A stretch of 64,000 bases of DNA from Bacillus_BA songklensis. GTDB taxonomy: Bacteria; Bacillota; Bacilli; Bacillales; Bacillaceae_H. Location of the stretch: positions 186,001-250,000 of the forward strand of contig NZ_JBHRZT010000073.1 of NCBI RefSeq assembly GCF_042649685.1. The letters are read 5' to 3'. This document shows positions 35,690 to 43,743 of this stretch, in pieces. The position numbers were made by a program, and so were the translations under genes. The notes beneath the pieces are model-generated. The model did not search any database. It had not been told where the DNA came from and saw only the letters and a list, made by a program, of their open reading frames with translations. Numbering within the stretch: position 1 is the first letter of the stretch; each line of letters starts with the position of its first letter.

Positions 35690-36901
35690 CTAAGCCGCCA
35701 TTTTTTTCTTGAACCGCATCAATTTCTGTACCGTCACCACAGCCCCATACGATCCAATGATGCACATGACAGGGAAGATGAAAGAGCCATAACGAGTCAA
35801 CGGCAAGAACATATTTGAAAGTGCAACATAACTAATGAAGATGATAAATAAGCAAAGCAATGGCTTATGCTTACGGAATACAAAGCCCGTGATAAAGCTG
35901 CTGAAGACGACAAAGAAATGATCAAGATAAACATACAGTCTTGCAGGAGCTGCCAGAAATTCTTGATAGTTTCCGATTGGCTCAGGCTGCTGGAACATCC
36001 AAATCGTTTTGCCGAGCGTAAACCATGAGAACCAGAGCGCAAACTGATAGCGCAGGCCATCGATGATCCGAACGATGGCATACTCTCTTTGCTCCATTCC
36101 CGTTTCTCTCCACTTAGCGAGTAACGTTTCTTCCGGCATCATGTAATATGGGTTTGTACCGAGCAGCATCGGGTTCCCGGAATGGGATGAGAAAATGTAT
36201 GGCGCACCAAGAACGATCAAGTTGCGGATGGACCATGGCAGGATAATGAAAAGAGGTCCAATCCACCAGAGTAATCCTATTTTTATGGCATTTTTAAAGC
36301 CTGTTTGATAGATGACGATGGCCCAGGCAAACAGCAGCATCGGCGCTGGAGTAGGGCGGAACATGATGGTAATGGACGCCGCAAACCCAAATAATATGTG
36401 CAGCTTCGTTGATTTTGTTTGAATCGCCACTATAAAAATGTAAATCGAAAGCATGAACATAAAAATGGATGGTGTTTCCGTCAGCATGGAACGGAAATAG
36501 TGAAGCGGCGCTAAATAGGTTCCATATAAAAGAGCACTTAAAATACCGATCCTTTCATTTTGGAATAATCGTTTTGGAATGGCATATATTAGCCAAACGG
36601 TTGCCATACTCAGTACCATATTAAAGAGACGAACCAACGTCATGTAATCAACGGAAACAGCGTCCGCCAGTAAGATGATGCCTGTTAAGTAAAATGGGTG
36701 CGAAGGAGTGACGTAGGCGTTCGACTCTTCAGCGTTATAGGCATATATGCCTTTTTCGATTAAACGGTGTGCCATTTCATCATATTTCTGGGCATCACGG
36801 CTTCCATGAAGGCTGAAGTATCCTGGATGCTCGATCAAGAAAAACAGATGGAGTGAGAAAGATAAAAGCAGCACAAGTATAATGGGTAACCCTTTTTTCA
36901 T
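35690..36901 (-). CDS. GT39/ArnT-like polyprenyl-phosphate-dependent glycosyltransferase
   Basis: The start at 36901 is chosen because AAAGGGGG precedes it; an upstream in-frame ATG would contain that site. The product is 403 residues with about ten membrane helices and the large first extracytoplasmic loop of the PMT/ArnT superfamily, including the acidic motif GSRDAQKYDEMAHRLIEKGIY and SMLTETPSIFMFML. These enzymes transfer a sugar from undecaprenyl-phosphate-sugar to an external acceptor. It is the last gene of a four-gene operon whose first gene makes the lipid-sugar donor. The acceptor may be wall polymer or S-layer protein (inference). Confidence 0.75.
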   Translation of the reverse strand: MKKGLPIILVLLLSFSLHLFFLIEHPGYFSLHGSRDAQKYDEMAHRLIEKGIYAYNAEESNAYVTPSHPFYLTGIILLADAVSVDYMTLVRLFNMVLSMATVWLIYAIPKRLFQNERIGILSALLYGTYLAPLHYFRSMLTETPSIFMFMLSIYIFIVAIQTKSTKLHILFGFAASITIMFRPTPAPMLLFAWAIVIYQTGFKNAIKIGLLWWIGPLFIILPWSIRNLIVLGAPYIFSSHSGNPMLLGTNPYYMMPEETLLAKWRETGMEQREYAIVRIIDGLRYQFALWFSWFTLGKTIWMFQQPEPIGNYQEFLAAPARLYVYLDHFFVVFSSFITGFVFRKHKPLLCLFIIFISYVALSNMFLPLTRYGSFIFPVMCIIGSYGAVVTVQKLMRFKKKMAA

Positions 36902-36958
36902 GGATGAGTGTCCCCCTTTCATCGATGTGACGGGAGGCAACGCCCTTTCCCTCCTTTT

Positions 36959-37300
36959 TTACTTTGCGATTAAATAGACTCCGAAAATAATGACGGCGAT
37001 GCCAATCCATTGCTGAATGGAAATCGTTTCTTTAAAAATGAAATAAGCCGCCACAGCCCCGAATACATAGCTGATGCTTTGAAACGGATATGCCACGCTT
37101 AACGGCAGCTTGGATAAAATCACAAGCCAAAGACCGGTTGCCAATACATACAGAAAGGCTCCCCCGATAAAGAATGGGGAGATGACCAATGATAAGGCCG
37201 ATTGCATATTCCATTCCTGGATAGATGAAACGGCTATCTTCCATAAAATTTGGCCTGTGACCAGCACGCAGATATTCAGTAAAACAAGTCCGTAAATCAA
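36959..37300 (-). CDS. Four-helix EamA/SMR-type transporter, probable lipid-sugar flippase subunit
   Basis: A 113-residue protein with four membrane helices and the EmrE/ArnE-like ending LPLSVAYPFQSISYVFGAV...ISIQQWIGIAVIIFGVYLI. The TTG start overlaps the stop of the preceding gene (TTGA), so the two are coupled. ArnE/ArnF-like proteins flip undecaprenyl-phosphate-linked sugars, which suits a place between a GT2 and a GT39 enzyme. A drug-efflux role is less likely in this context. Confidence 0.75.
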   Translation of the reverse strand: MIYGLVLLNICVLVTGQILWKIAVSSIQEWNMQSALSLVISPFFIGGAFLYVLATGLWLVILSKLPLSVAYPFQSISYVFGAVAAYFIFKETISIQQWIGIAVIIFGVYLIAK

Positions 37301-37647
37301 GATTTTTTACTTCCTTCGTTCTCATATTTTTGTTTCAGCAATGCATATTCCTGTGCCAATGAAACGAGCTGATGGTTCAGCTTGGACACTCTTCTTGTTA
37401 AATCAAACACCATGAAAAGCAAAAACAACAGGCCGAATAAGAAAAGAAGAGACGGTGCATAATAGACGCCGAGCCAATGTGCCAGCTTATTGATGATCGC
37501 TTCATTTGAGCTTAAAATACCGAGGCATACACATGTGATAATCCATAGAATAGAATACTTCGTTTCCAGAATGCCCCTTCTTACCGATTCAATAACGAAA
37601 ATAAAAATGCCGACTACTATGAAAAGGGAAAGCCATATAATGCTCAT
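37297..37647 (-). CDS. DUF2304 membrane protein
   Basis: A 116-residue protein with three membrane helices followed by a coiled-coil tail (RRVSKLNHQLVSLAQEYALL). DUF2304 proteins usually sit beside DPM1-like glycosyltransferases, as here, and are thought to help them at the membrane; the activity is unknown. It starts five bases after the GT2 stop and overlaps the next gene by four bases. Confidence 0.8.
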   Translation of the reverse strand: MSIIWLSLFIVVGIFIFVIESVRRGILETKYSILWIITCVCLGILSSNEAIINKLAHWLGVYYAPSLLFLFGLLFLLFMVFDLTRRVSKLNHQLVSLAQEYALLKQKYENEGSKKS

Positions 37648-37651
37648 ATCT

Positions 37652-38359
37652 TCACTCCCTTACAATACGTTGAATGACAATGGATAACGTAACCTTTGTC
37701 ATATAATAGATGGATTTCAAAGGAGTAATGGAAGAGCTTCCGCCTTGACGGGCTTTCATATGAACCGTAATCTCCTTGATGTTAAATCCTTTTCTCGTCA
37801 AGTGGATCAATACTTCCGGCTCGGGATAATCTTTCGGATAGTCAAAAGCAAAAAGGGAAATGATTTTTTTATTGATAGCCCGATAGCCCGATGTAGGATC
37901 CGTGAAGGTAAGTCCCGTGAGAAGGCGAAGCAACAAGGTAAAGTAATAAATGCCGAGACGCCGGGAAACAGCCCCTTTGTAATCTGTTTTCTCCAAAAAG
38001 CGGGAGCCGACGACCATATCCGCTTCTCCTGATAAAATAGGTTGAATCAAAGCATCAATTGAATCGGCATTATGCTGTCCGTCTGCATCGAATTGGATCG
38101 CGATATCATATCCGTGCTGATGTGCATAACGATAGCCTGTTTGAACGGCTCCGCCGATGCCGAGGTTGTATGGAAGATTAACGAGTGTCACATCTTCAAA
38201 AGATTCGACGATGGAAGCTGTCCGATCTTTTGATCCGTCATTTATGACACATATGTCGATAAACGGCCGCTCTTGTTTAATGATGAGCAAATCCCGCAAT
38301 GTAGCGGCGATGGATTCTTCTTCATTGTAAGCAGGTACAATAATCAATGTCTTATTCAT
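37652..38359 (-). CDS. Family 2 glycosyltransferase, polyprenyl-phosphate sugar synthase (DPM1-like)
   Basis: A 235-residue GT-A enzyme; ATG at 38359 follows GGTGGGGAG. Motifs: IIVPAYNEEESIAATL, CVINDGSKDRTA, FDADGQHNADSID (DxD metal site) and MVVGSRFL, DPTSGYRAIN. It has no C-terminal membrane domain; DUF2304 next door may supply the anchor. It should make undecaprenyl-phosphate-hexose. It is the first gene of the operon GT2-DUF2304-EamA-GT39. Confidence 0.9.
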   Translation of the reverse strand: MNKTLIIVPAYNEEESIAATLRDLLIIKQERPFIDICVINDGSKDRTASIVESFEDVTLVNLPYNLGIGGAVQTGYRYAHQHGYDIAIQFDADGQHNADSIDALIQPILSGEADMVVGSRFLEKTDYKGAVSRRLGIYYFTLLLRLLTGLTFTDPTSGYRAINKKIISLFAFDYPKDYPEPEVLIHLTRKGFNIKEITVHMKARQGGSSSITPLKSIYYMTKVTLSIVIQRIVRE

Positions 38360-38537
38360 GTCCGAACTCCCCACCTTTCACAATGATTCTTTCTACTTGT
38401 CCTATTATATAATAGAATTCCTGTCATTTATAAGAAAATATGCAAGAAAATGTCGAGAAGGCACGAACTTGCCATCTGTCATCCATGTTTTTAAATAGGA
38501 TAGGTGTCTGCTTTGATGGGTATTGACCACTGTCATG

Positions 38538-38578
38538 TATATGAATCTACGAAGACCTTTGTAAGCTCGTTCAAGATG
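38538..38578 (+). repeat. Copy of the 40-bp intergenic motif (M3)
   Basis: TATATGAATCTACGAAGACC...GCTCGTTCAAGATG; it lies between the SLH-subtilase 3' end and the glycosylation operon. Confidence 0.5.
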
Positions 38579-38651
38579 AAAAAAACAGAAAGGCGCAAGT
38601 AGAAGAAGGACCTGTGACAGAGGTTGTTATCCTATTTATGTTCCTTTTATT

Positions 38652-40934
38652 TTACGATTGAATCGCTCTCACCCTCATGATCATCGCACAAAGCTGCGCA
38701 CGGGTGACGGTTCCATTCGGGCGAAAGCGGGAGGCTTTTGTCACCACTCCCAGCTCCGTAAGCTGCTGAATCTCCTTATAAGCATAGTGTGAGGAAGGAA
38801 TGTCCTCAAACGGATGAGCTTGTTTGATAGGTGCATCCAGCTTTAAAGATTTGGCCAAAATAAGAGCCATTTGCGCTCTTGTTAACGGGTTGTTCGGCTT
38901 GAAGATGGTATCGTATCCTTTCATGATCCCTTGTTCGTAAGCGGATGAAACGGACAGGAATCCTGGTGTTGTGACTGGAACGTCTTCAAACGGAGGCTCC
39001 AGTTGGGAAGGGATGGGCCATTGAAAGAACCGGTTCAGCATCATCATCGCATGGCGGCGGCTGACGGATTCGTTCGGATGGAAGGTCCCATCTCCATATC
39101 CGTTGATGATGCTGAGTTCAGCGGCTTGCTGAATCTCGTTATGGGCCCAAAAGGAAGAGGGGACATCCTTAAAGGATTTCTCCTCTTGCTTCTCACCCTG
39201 AATTTGAATCTGTCGCTCGGCTAGTAATCTTTGATTAGAGTCTGTCACTACGGTTTGTACCGATGCTTGTCCCTTAATAGAAGGAAGAGAGACGGTCATC
39301 ACGTTGGCGGTGATGGGCCAGCTTTTTTGAAGAGTATCATTTACAAACAGCCATGCTTGTTTGTGCAAAAGGCTCGTTGAAAACCCGATCAAGTGAGAGG
39401 CCGGTTGAACGAGCGGCTGTCCGTTTTTCAATGTCAGCCACTCCATAACGTTCGGCTGTTTCCGGGCAAGCATACGCGCCTCTTCGATTTGAAGTAAGCC
39501 ATAGCCTGTGTAAATGTCTGCCCCTGGTTCTTTGATATCCCGGGCGGAGCGGACGAGCATATGATAGACCGAGACGGCATCCAAATCAGGATGTTCAGCT
39601 TTCAAGAGTGCCGCGGCCCCGCTCACATAAGGGACTGCGAGTGATGTGCCGCGCATCGTTTCATATGAATTTTCTTTAAAGGTGCTGACGATATTCACCC
39701 CTGGTGCGCTGATGTCCACGTCCCATCCATAGTTGGCGATCGGAATGGGGACAGACTGATCTGTTATCCCGGTGACCGTAAGAACACCTGGATAAGAGGC
39801 CGGGTAAATGGTGCTTGTATCGGTTTGCTGATTGCCCGCAGCGGCCACAACGGTCATGCCGTGTTGGAGAGCTTTCATGACCGCTTCACGCAGCATGAGC
39901 GTTTCTCCTTTTCCTGCAAGGCTCATATTGACGACATCCACATCCATCTTCATGGCGTCGAGAATGGCCTGGCTAATGTCAAAGTCATCCCCGTTTCCGG
40001 ATCGGTCCAATACTTTTAAAGGGATAATATCGACAGGAGCATTTCCGATGACTCCCGTGATGCCTTTTTCGTTATTGCCGCAGGCGGCCAAAACACCTGT
40101 CACAAATGTTCCGTGACCAAACGTGTCTTCTGCATATGGAAGGGATTCGGCATAATCATGTCCGAGACTCATTAACACGTTTTCGCAAAAGTCTTCATGA
40201 GAAGAGATTCCGGAATCAATGACAGCGACTCTTGATGCATATGTACCGTATATTTTCCGGAAAGATGGTTGTGATTTCCAGTCCTCCGTTCCCAGAATTT
40301 GTACACGTAAAGTACGAAATGCTTGCTTTTTAGGAAGCAAAACATCTATAGTTAAAAAGGCTCCCTCGTTTTCTCCGAGCAGTTTTCCATGCTCATCGAA
40401 AATTTTTATGGTCCAGGGGCCTTCAAAATGATTCAATGTGACCGATATTCTAGATAGCGGCATATTTTGGACGTCGATGTTCCATTCGTCGGCAGGAAGT
40501 GCCTGCCCTTCATAAAGGATTGTTTGACCGGTTTGTTCATCTGTCATCTTTAATCCTTTTAGAAGATTACGAGGCTTTTCTTTATAGGATGAAAGAGCAG
40601 ACATGGCATGAATCTTTTCCAATCCCCATTGCTTGAATAGCAGAGGGTCGTCATAAGAGAAAACAGAGCTGGCTTGTTTCTGTTTGTTTGGCTCGATAAA
40701 CCGGATAGCGGGAAATGCCTTGAGGCGATTTATGTCTTCTGCTGTTGCCGTCACCTTCCATTCATGTTTCTCTTGCTCCAGAATCTTGAGAGAAGATGAT
40801 GGAATCATCTTTACCTCTTTATCATTTTTTAAGTGAATGATCCATTCCTGTTCACCGGCGGCTTTCGCTGTCAGAGGCATGGCGGAAATGAAGAATAAGA
40901 TAAGGAATAAAAAAAAGTATGTTTTTGACATCAT
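38652..40934 (-). CDS. SLH-anchored subtilisin-like (S8) serine protease with inserted domain
   Basis: A 760-residue protein with GAAGGAGACTT before ATG (a second ATG follows at once) and a signal peptide (cleavage near KAAGE, residue 27). A short I9-like propeptide occupies about 28-90. The S8 triad is Asp240 (VAVIDSGIS), His274 (DTFGHGTFVTG) and Ser431 (RGTSLAVPYVSG), with Asn368 in AAAGNQQ. Between the usual WGLEKIHAMSAL start of the catalytic domain and Asp240 lies an extra beta-rich insert of about 110 residues (117-230). Three SLH domains end the protein (about 590-760). It is therefore a cell-bound protease of the S-layer compartment; substrates are unknown. Confidence 0.88.
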   Translation of the reverse strand: MMSKTYFFLFLILFFISAMPLTAKAAGEQEWIIHLKNDKEVKMIPSSSLKILEQEKHEWKVTATAEDINRLKAFPAIRFIEPNKQKQASSVFSYDDPLLFKQWGLEKIHAMSALSSYKEKPRNLLKGLKMTDEQTGQTILYEGQALPADEWNIDVQNMPLSRISVTLNHFEGPWTIKIFDEHGKLLGENEGAFLTIDVLLPKKQAFRTLRVQILGTEDWKSQPSFRKIYGTYASRVAVIDSGISSHEDFCENVLMSLGHDYAESLPYAEDTFGHGTFVTGVLAACGNNEKGITGVIGNAPVDIIPLKVLDRSGNGDDFDISQAILDAMKMDVDVVNMSLAGKGETLMLREAVMKALQHGMTVVAAAGNQQTDTSTIYPASYPGVLTVTGITDQSVPIPIANYGWDVDISAPGVNIVSTFKENSYETMRGTSLAVPYVSGAAALLKAEHPDLDAVSVYHMLVRSARDIKEPGADIYTGYGLLQIEEARMLARKQPNVMEWLTLKNGQPLVQPASHLIGFSTSLLHKQAWLFVNDTLQKSWPITANVMTVSLPSIKGQASVQTVVTDSNQRLLAERQIQIQGEKQEEKSFKDVPSSFWAHNEIQQAAELSIINGYGDGTFHPNESVSRRHAMMMLNRFFQWPIPSQLEPPFEDVPVTTPGFLSVSSAYEQGIMKGYDTIFKPNNPLTRAQMALILAKSLKLDAPIKQAHPFEDIPSSHYAYKEIQQLTELGVVTKASRFRPNGTVTRAQLCAMIMRVRAIQS

Positions 40935-41011
40935 AAGTCTCCTTCAATAAAGAGTTCCTTACGATTACTATATAAGAAGATGACTAGAAGGAAAAGAAGA
41001 GAAAGAGGGCA

Positions 41012-41041
41012 AAAAAGAGCCTGTTTACTAAAACAGGCCGA
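41012..41041 (-). terminator. Hairpin upstream of the SLH-subtilase
   Basis: GCCTGTTT/AAACAGGC with a T-run (CTCTTTTTT) on the minus strand. It would stop minus-strand transcripts entering from the right. Confidence 0.5.
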
Positions 41042-41050
41042 CAAATTGGT

Positions 41051-41070
41051 TTACCAACCAAAATCTTATC
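41051..41070 (+). pseudogene. Relic of an S-layer gene start
   Basis: Twenty bases are identical to positions 14022-14041, encoding YQPKSY at the N-terminus of the first S-layer protein. No signal peptide or SLH sequence follows. Two neighbours of this region are surface or membrane proteins. Confidence 0.5.
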
Positions 41071-41295
41071 ACTTTTATTATATGCAAAAAAAGATAGGAA
41101 TATCATCAAGAATTTCATTCCAATTCAGTCATTATATGTATGATTTCATAATATATGTAAGAAAATTGTGATGATTTTATCACAAAAATACCATAATAGA
41201 TAAAAGTTGGAATAAAAATAAATCTTTCGAACTCTTTTTGTCCAAAAAATTATTCAGAAAAAATTTCCTATTGAAATAGAGTGTCTTTTCATATT

Positions 41296-41406
41296 ACAGT
41301 AAAGCTACCAACCGAGGTTTTACGATAAGTATAATCTCGTCGGCAAGTATACTTTTGTATAGCTTGTCTCTTGAAGTCGCGGGCATTTGCCAGCGGCTTT
41401 TTTTAT
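41296..41406 (+). promoter_or_regulatory. Structured leader with intrinsic terminator before the chemoreceptor gene
   Basis: AAGCTA (about 41302) can pair with TAGCTT (about 41360), enclosing smaller stems (CCGA/TCGG, GTATAC/GTATA). A terminator AGTCGC...GCGGCT with T-run follows (41375-41406), 90 bases before the gene. This aptamer-plus-terminator layout suggests attenuation; it does not match the c-di-GMP-I core I know, so the ligand is open. Confidence 0.45.
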
Positions 41407-41492
41407 TGTTCTGTTATAAACAAGTTCCATTTCTAACCGATGTAAAACATATACATAGATTATCATTGGTTCATGAGGAAGAGGGGACTAGG

Positions 41493-43205
41493 ATGAAGCT
41501 TTTAAAAAATGTCACCATTCGAACAAAGATGCGGATCTTGTTGATTTCGGCTATCTTATTTTTGGTGTTCAATGGGTTGCTCGGGTTTTTTTCCTTACAA
41601 AATGTAAAGGAAAACTCGGATGAAATGTATACGCAGCGATTGCAGGCGATTAAATGGGTGGAGGAAGTTCGCTTTTCCATCCGTTCGATTGAAGCGTACA
41701 CATTGGAGTTAATGGTGACGAAGGACGATAAGTATAGTTTGGATTTGAGCACGAATATTCAAGAGACGGCAAAGCGCTCTGAAGAGAGGCTCCAAAGCTT
41801 ACAGAAACTACCCTTAAGCAGTGAAGAGAAAAAGATGATAACAGAACTGCAGGAGACGCTCCATACCTATCAAAATGAGCGCTTTACCTCGATTCAAATG
41901 GCGTTGAATCAGCAAAATGCAGAAGCATATGACTATTATTTAGAACATGTATCCGGCTTGCGCGATCAAGTTCTTTTCCAGCTGGATGAGTTAAAAAAGC
42001 GCAACGAGCAGGATGCGGAGCAGTTGAACCTTGCCAATAAGAAAGAGGCAGCTTCTACCATTATGCTTTCTACGATCGTGACGGCCGTAGCCGTTATCTT
42101 TCTTTTAGGAGTGGGTATTGTCATTGTTCGCCTTGTCGTAAAGCCGCTTCGAGATATGCAATCACTTATGGCGAAAGCGGGACAAGGGGATTTGACCGTA
42201 AAGGGTACATATGAATCCAAAGATGAGATTGGAAGGTTAACGGCAGATTTCAACCAGATGATCGCCGGCTTAAGGGCCATCATTATAACGGTGAACGAGA
42301 GCGCTGTTGATTTATCATCCACATCTGAACAATTGACGGCTACGAGTGAGTCAACAAAGACTGCCGCCTTACATTTAGTTTCTGCCATGGAACATGTTCA
42401 GGAAGGAGCAGAATCCCAATTAAGGGGGACCAATGAGAGTGCAAGGGCCATGGAAGAAATGGCGGTGGGAATCGGACGCATTGCAGAGTCTGCCTCCACT
42501 GTTTCGGAATCTTCTACAAAAGCGGCAACTGAAGCACAGAACGGTCAACAGGTCATCCAAAATGTCGTCAACCAGATTGATTCCCTTCGTGATTCCGTTC
42601 AACAATCTGCAGGCGTGGTCAAGCAATTAGGAGAGCACTCCCAGCGAATCGGCAATATTTTATCGGTCATTACCGCCATTGCGGACCAAACGAATCTCCT
42701 GGCGCTCAATGCGGCCATTGAAGCGGCACGGGCCGGGGAGCATGGAAAAGGATTTGCGGTCGTCGCAGATGAAGTGCGTAAACTCGCTGAGGAATCCAGA
42801 AAATCGGCTGAACAAATCAGTGATCTCATTCGGCAAATACAACATGATACCGGCCAAGCTGTTCTCGCGATGGAAAAAGGGACAGAAAATGCCGAGCTTG
42901 GCATGAAGGTTGTTCATCAAGCGGGTGAAGCATTCGGTGAAATTGTAAATAAAGTTGAACGGGTCGCCGAGCAAATCCAGGAGGTATCGGCCATATCAGA
43001 GCAGATGGCTGCAAGTTCCGAGGAAGTGACGGCTTCTGTGATGGACATGGATAAAATCGCCGATGCATCCCTTCAAAAAAGTAAAGAAGCAGCAAGTCTT
43101 ACAAATGAACAGCTTGAAACGATCGAAGAAATCAACGTATCGACGAACTCCTTGAGGAAAATGTCGCAGGATCTTCAATTTTTGACGCAAGCCTTTAAGT
43201 TATAA
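41493..43205 (+). CDS. Methyl-accepting chemotaxis protein
   Basis: The start at 41493 (GAGGGGACTAGG upstream) is preferred over an earlier in-frame codon that would read through the leader. The product is 570 residues. Membrane helix 1 at about 15-35, an extracytoplasmic four-helix-bundle sensor (about 36-190), membrane helix 2 (about 193-215), HAMP (KPLRDMQSLMAKAGQGDLTV...), then a long helical signalling domain with the hairpin tip NLLALNAAIEAARAGEHGKG and FAVVADEVRKLAEESRKS. It reports ligands to CheA. No che or flagellar gene is near, so it is a solitary receptor. Confidence 0.93.
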   Translation: MKLLKNVTIRTKMRILLISAILFLVFNGLLGFFSLQNVKENSDEMYTQRLQAIKWVEEVRFSIRSIEAYTLELMVTKDDKYSLDLSTNIQETAKRSEERLQSLQKLPLSSEEKKMITELQETLHTYQNERFTSIQMALNQQNAEAYDYYLEHVSGLRDQVLFQLDELKKRNEQDAEQLNLANKKEAASTIMLSTIVTAVAVIFLLGVGIVIVRLVVKPLRDMQSLMAKAGQGDLTVKGTYESKDEIGRLTADFNQMIAGLRAIIITVNESAVDLSSTSEQLTATSESTKTAALHLVSAMEHVQEGAESQLRGTNESARAMEEMAVGIGRIAESASTVSESSTKAATEAQNGQQVIQNVVNQIDSLRDSVQQSAGVVKQLGEHSQRIGNILSVITAIADQTNLLALNAAIEAARAGEHGKGFAVVADEVRKLAEESRKSAEQISDLIRQIQHDTGQAVLAMEKGTENAELGMKVVHQAGEAFGEIVNKVERVAEQIQEVSAISEQMAASSEEVTASVMDMDKIADASLQKSKEAASLTNEQLETIEEINVSTNSLRKMSQDLQFLTQAFKL

Positions 43206-43211
43206 CAAAGT

Positions 43212-43255
43212 GAGGAAGGCCCATAGCATGGAAGAACGTGCTATGGGCCTTCCTC
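43212..43255 (+). terminator. Terminator of the chemoreceptor gene
   Basis: GAGGAAGGCCCATAGCA pairs perfectly with TGCTATGGGCCTTCCTC. Confidence 0.75.
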
Positions 43256-43421
43256 ATGTGATGAACCTCCCAATCAGTTCTGTCATATAGTGAAAAAACA
43301 AGAGTTCTTTTTAAGCATCACGATGATTACACATATAATAATCGCTCTTACATATGGAAGAGGCTGGTATGTGTGGGAAAGAACACTCTTCGTTTATGGA
43401 GACATACAGGGGGAGGATATC

Positions 43422-43649
43422 ATGATGGTTTGTTCTAAGTGCGGCGCCCCTGCCGAAGAGAAGTCTTACTGCCGTGTATGCGGCTATGGCATTCAAAAAA
43501 GCGGGAATGAAGACGAAGCAAGGGCTTCCCTTAAACTGCAAGCGGAAGGAAAACAAACATTGACGAAAGAAGTTATTTGGACGTCTCTGTTCGTCTTTTT
43601 AGGGACGGTGATGGCGGCGTTGGGGTGTGCAGTGTTTTTGACGAAATAA
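43422..43649 (+). CDS. Small zinc-ribbon membrane protein
   Basis: ATG at 43422 (GGGGGAGG upstream; a second ATG follows) gives 75 residues rather than the 119 of the longer open frame. A zinc ribbon (CSKCGAPAEEKSYCRVCGYG), a charged linker and one C-terminal membrane helix (EVIWTSLFVFLGTVMAALGCAVFL). It converges with a TcaA/YvbJ-like gene whose family members normally carry such a zinc ribbon themselves, so the two may act together (inference). Confidence 0.65.
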   Translation: MMVCSKCGAPAEEKSYCRVCGYGIQKSGNEDEARASLKLQAEGKQTLTKEVIWTSLFVFLGTVMAALGCAVFLTK

Positions 43650-43696
43650 GGAGGAAAGCAGGGAAAAGAACGTGGGAGAGGATGTTGAGGGTGGAA

Positions 43697-43741
43697 AAAA
43701 GACCATCTTGCCGCTTTCTCATAAGCGTAAGATGGTCTTTT
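43697..43741. terminator. Bidirectional terminator between convergent genes
   Basis: AAAAGACCATCTT pairs with AAGATGGTCTTTT. Confidence 0.75.
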
Positions 43742-43743
43742 GC

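Noticed and set aside
41296..41406. c-di-GMP-I (GEMM) riboswitch before the chemoreceptor
   Set aside because: The conserved GGCAAACC, GNRA loop and ACGCAAAGC blocks are not found, so only an unassigned leader is reported.
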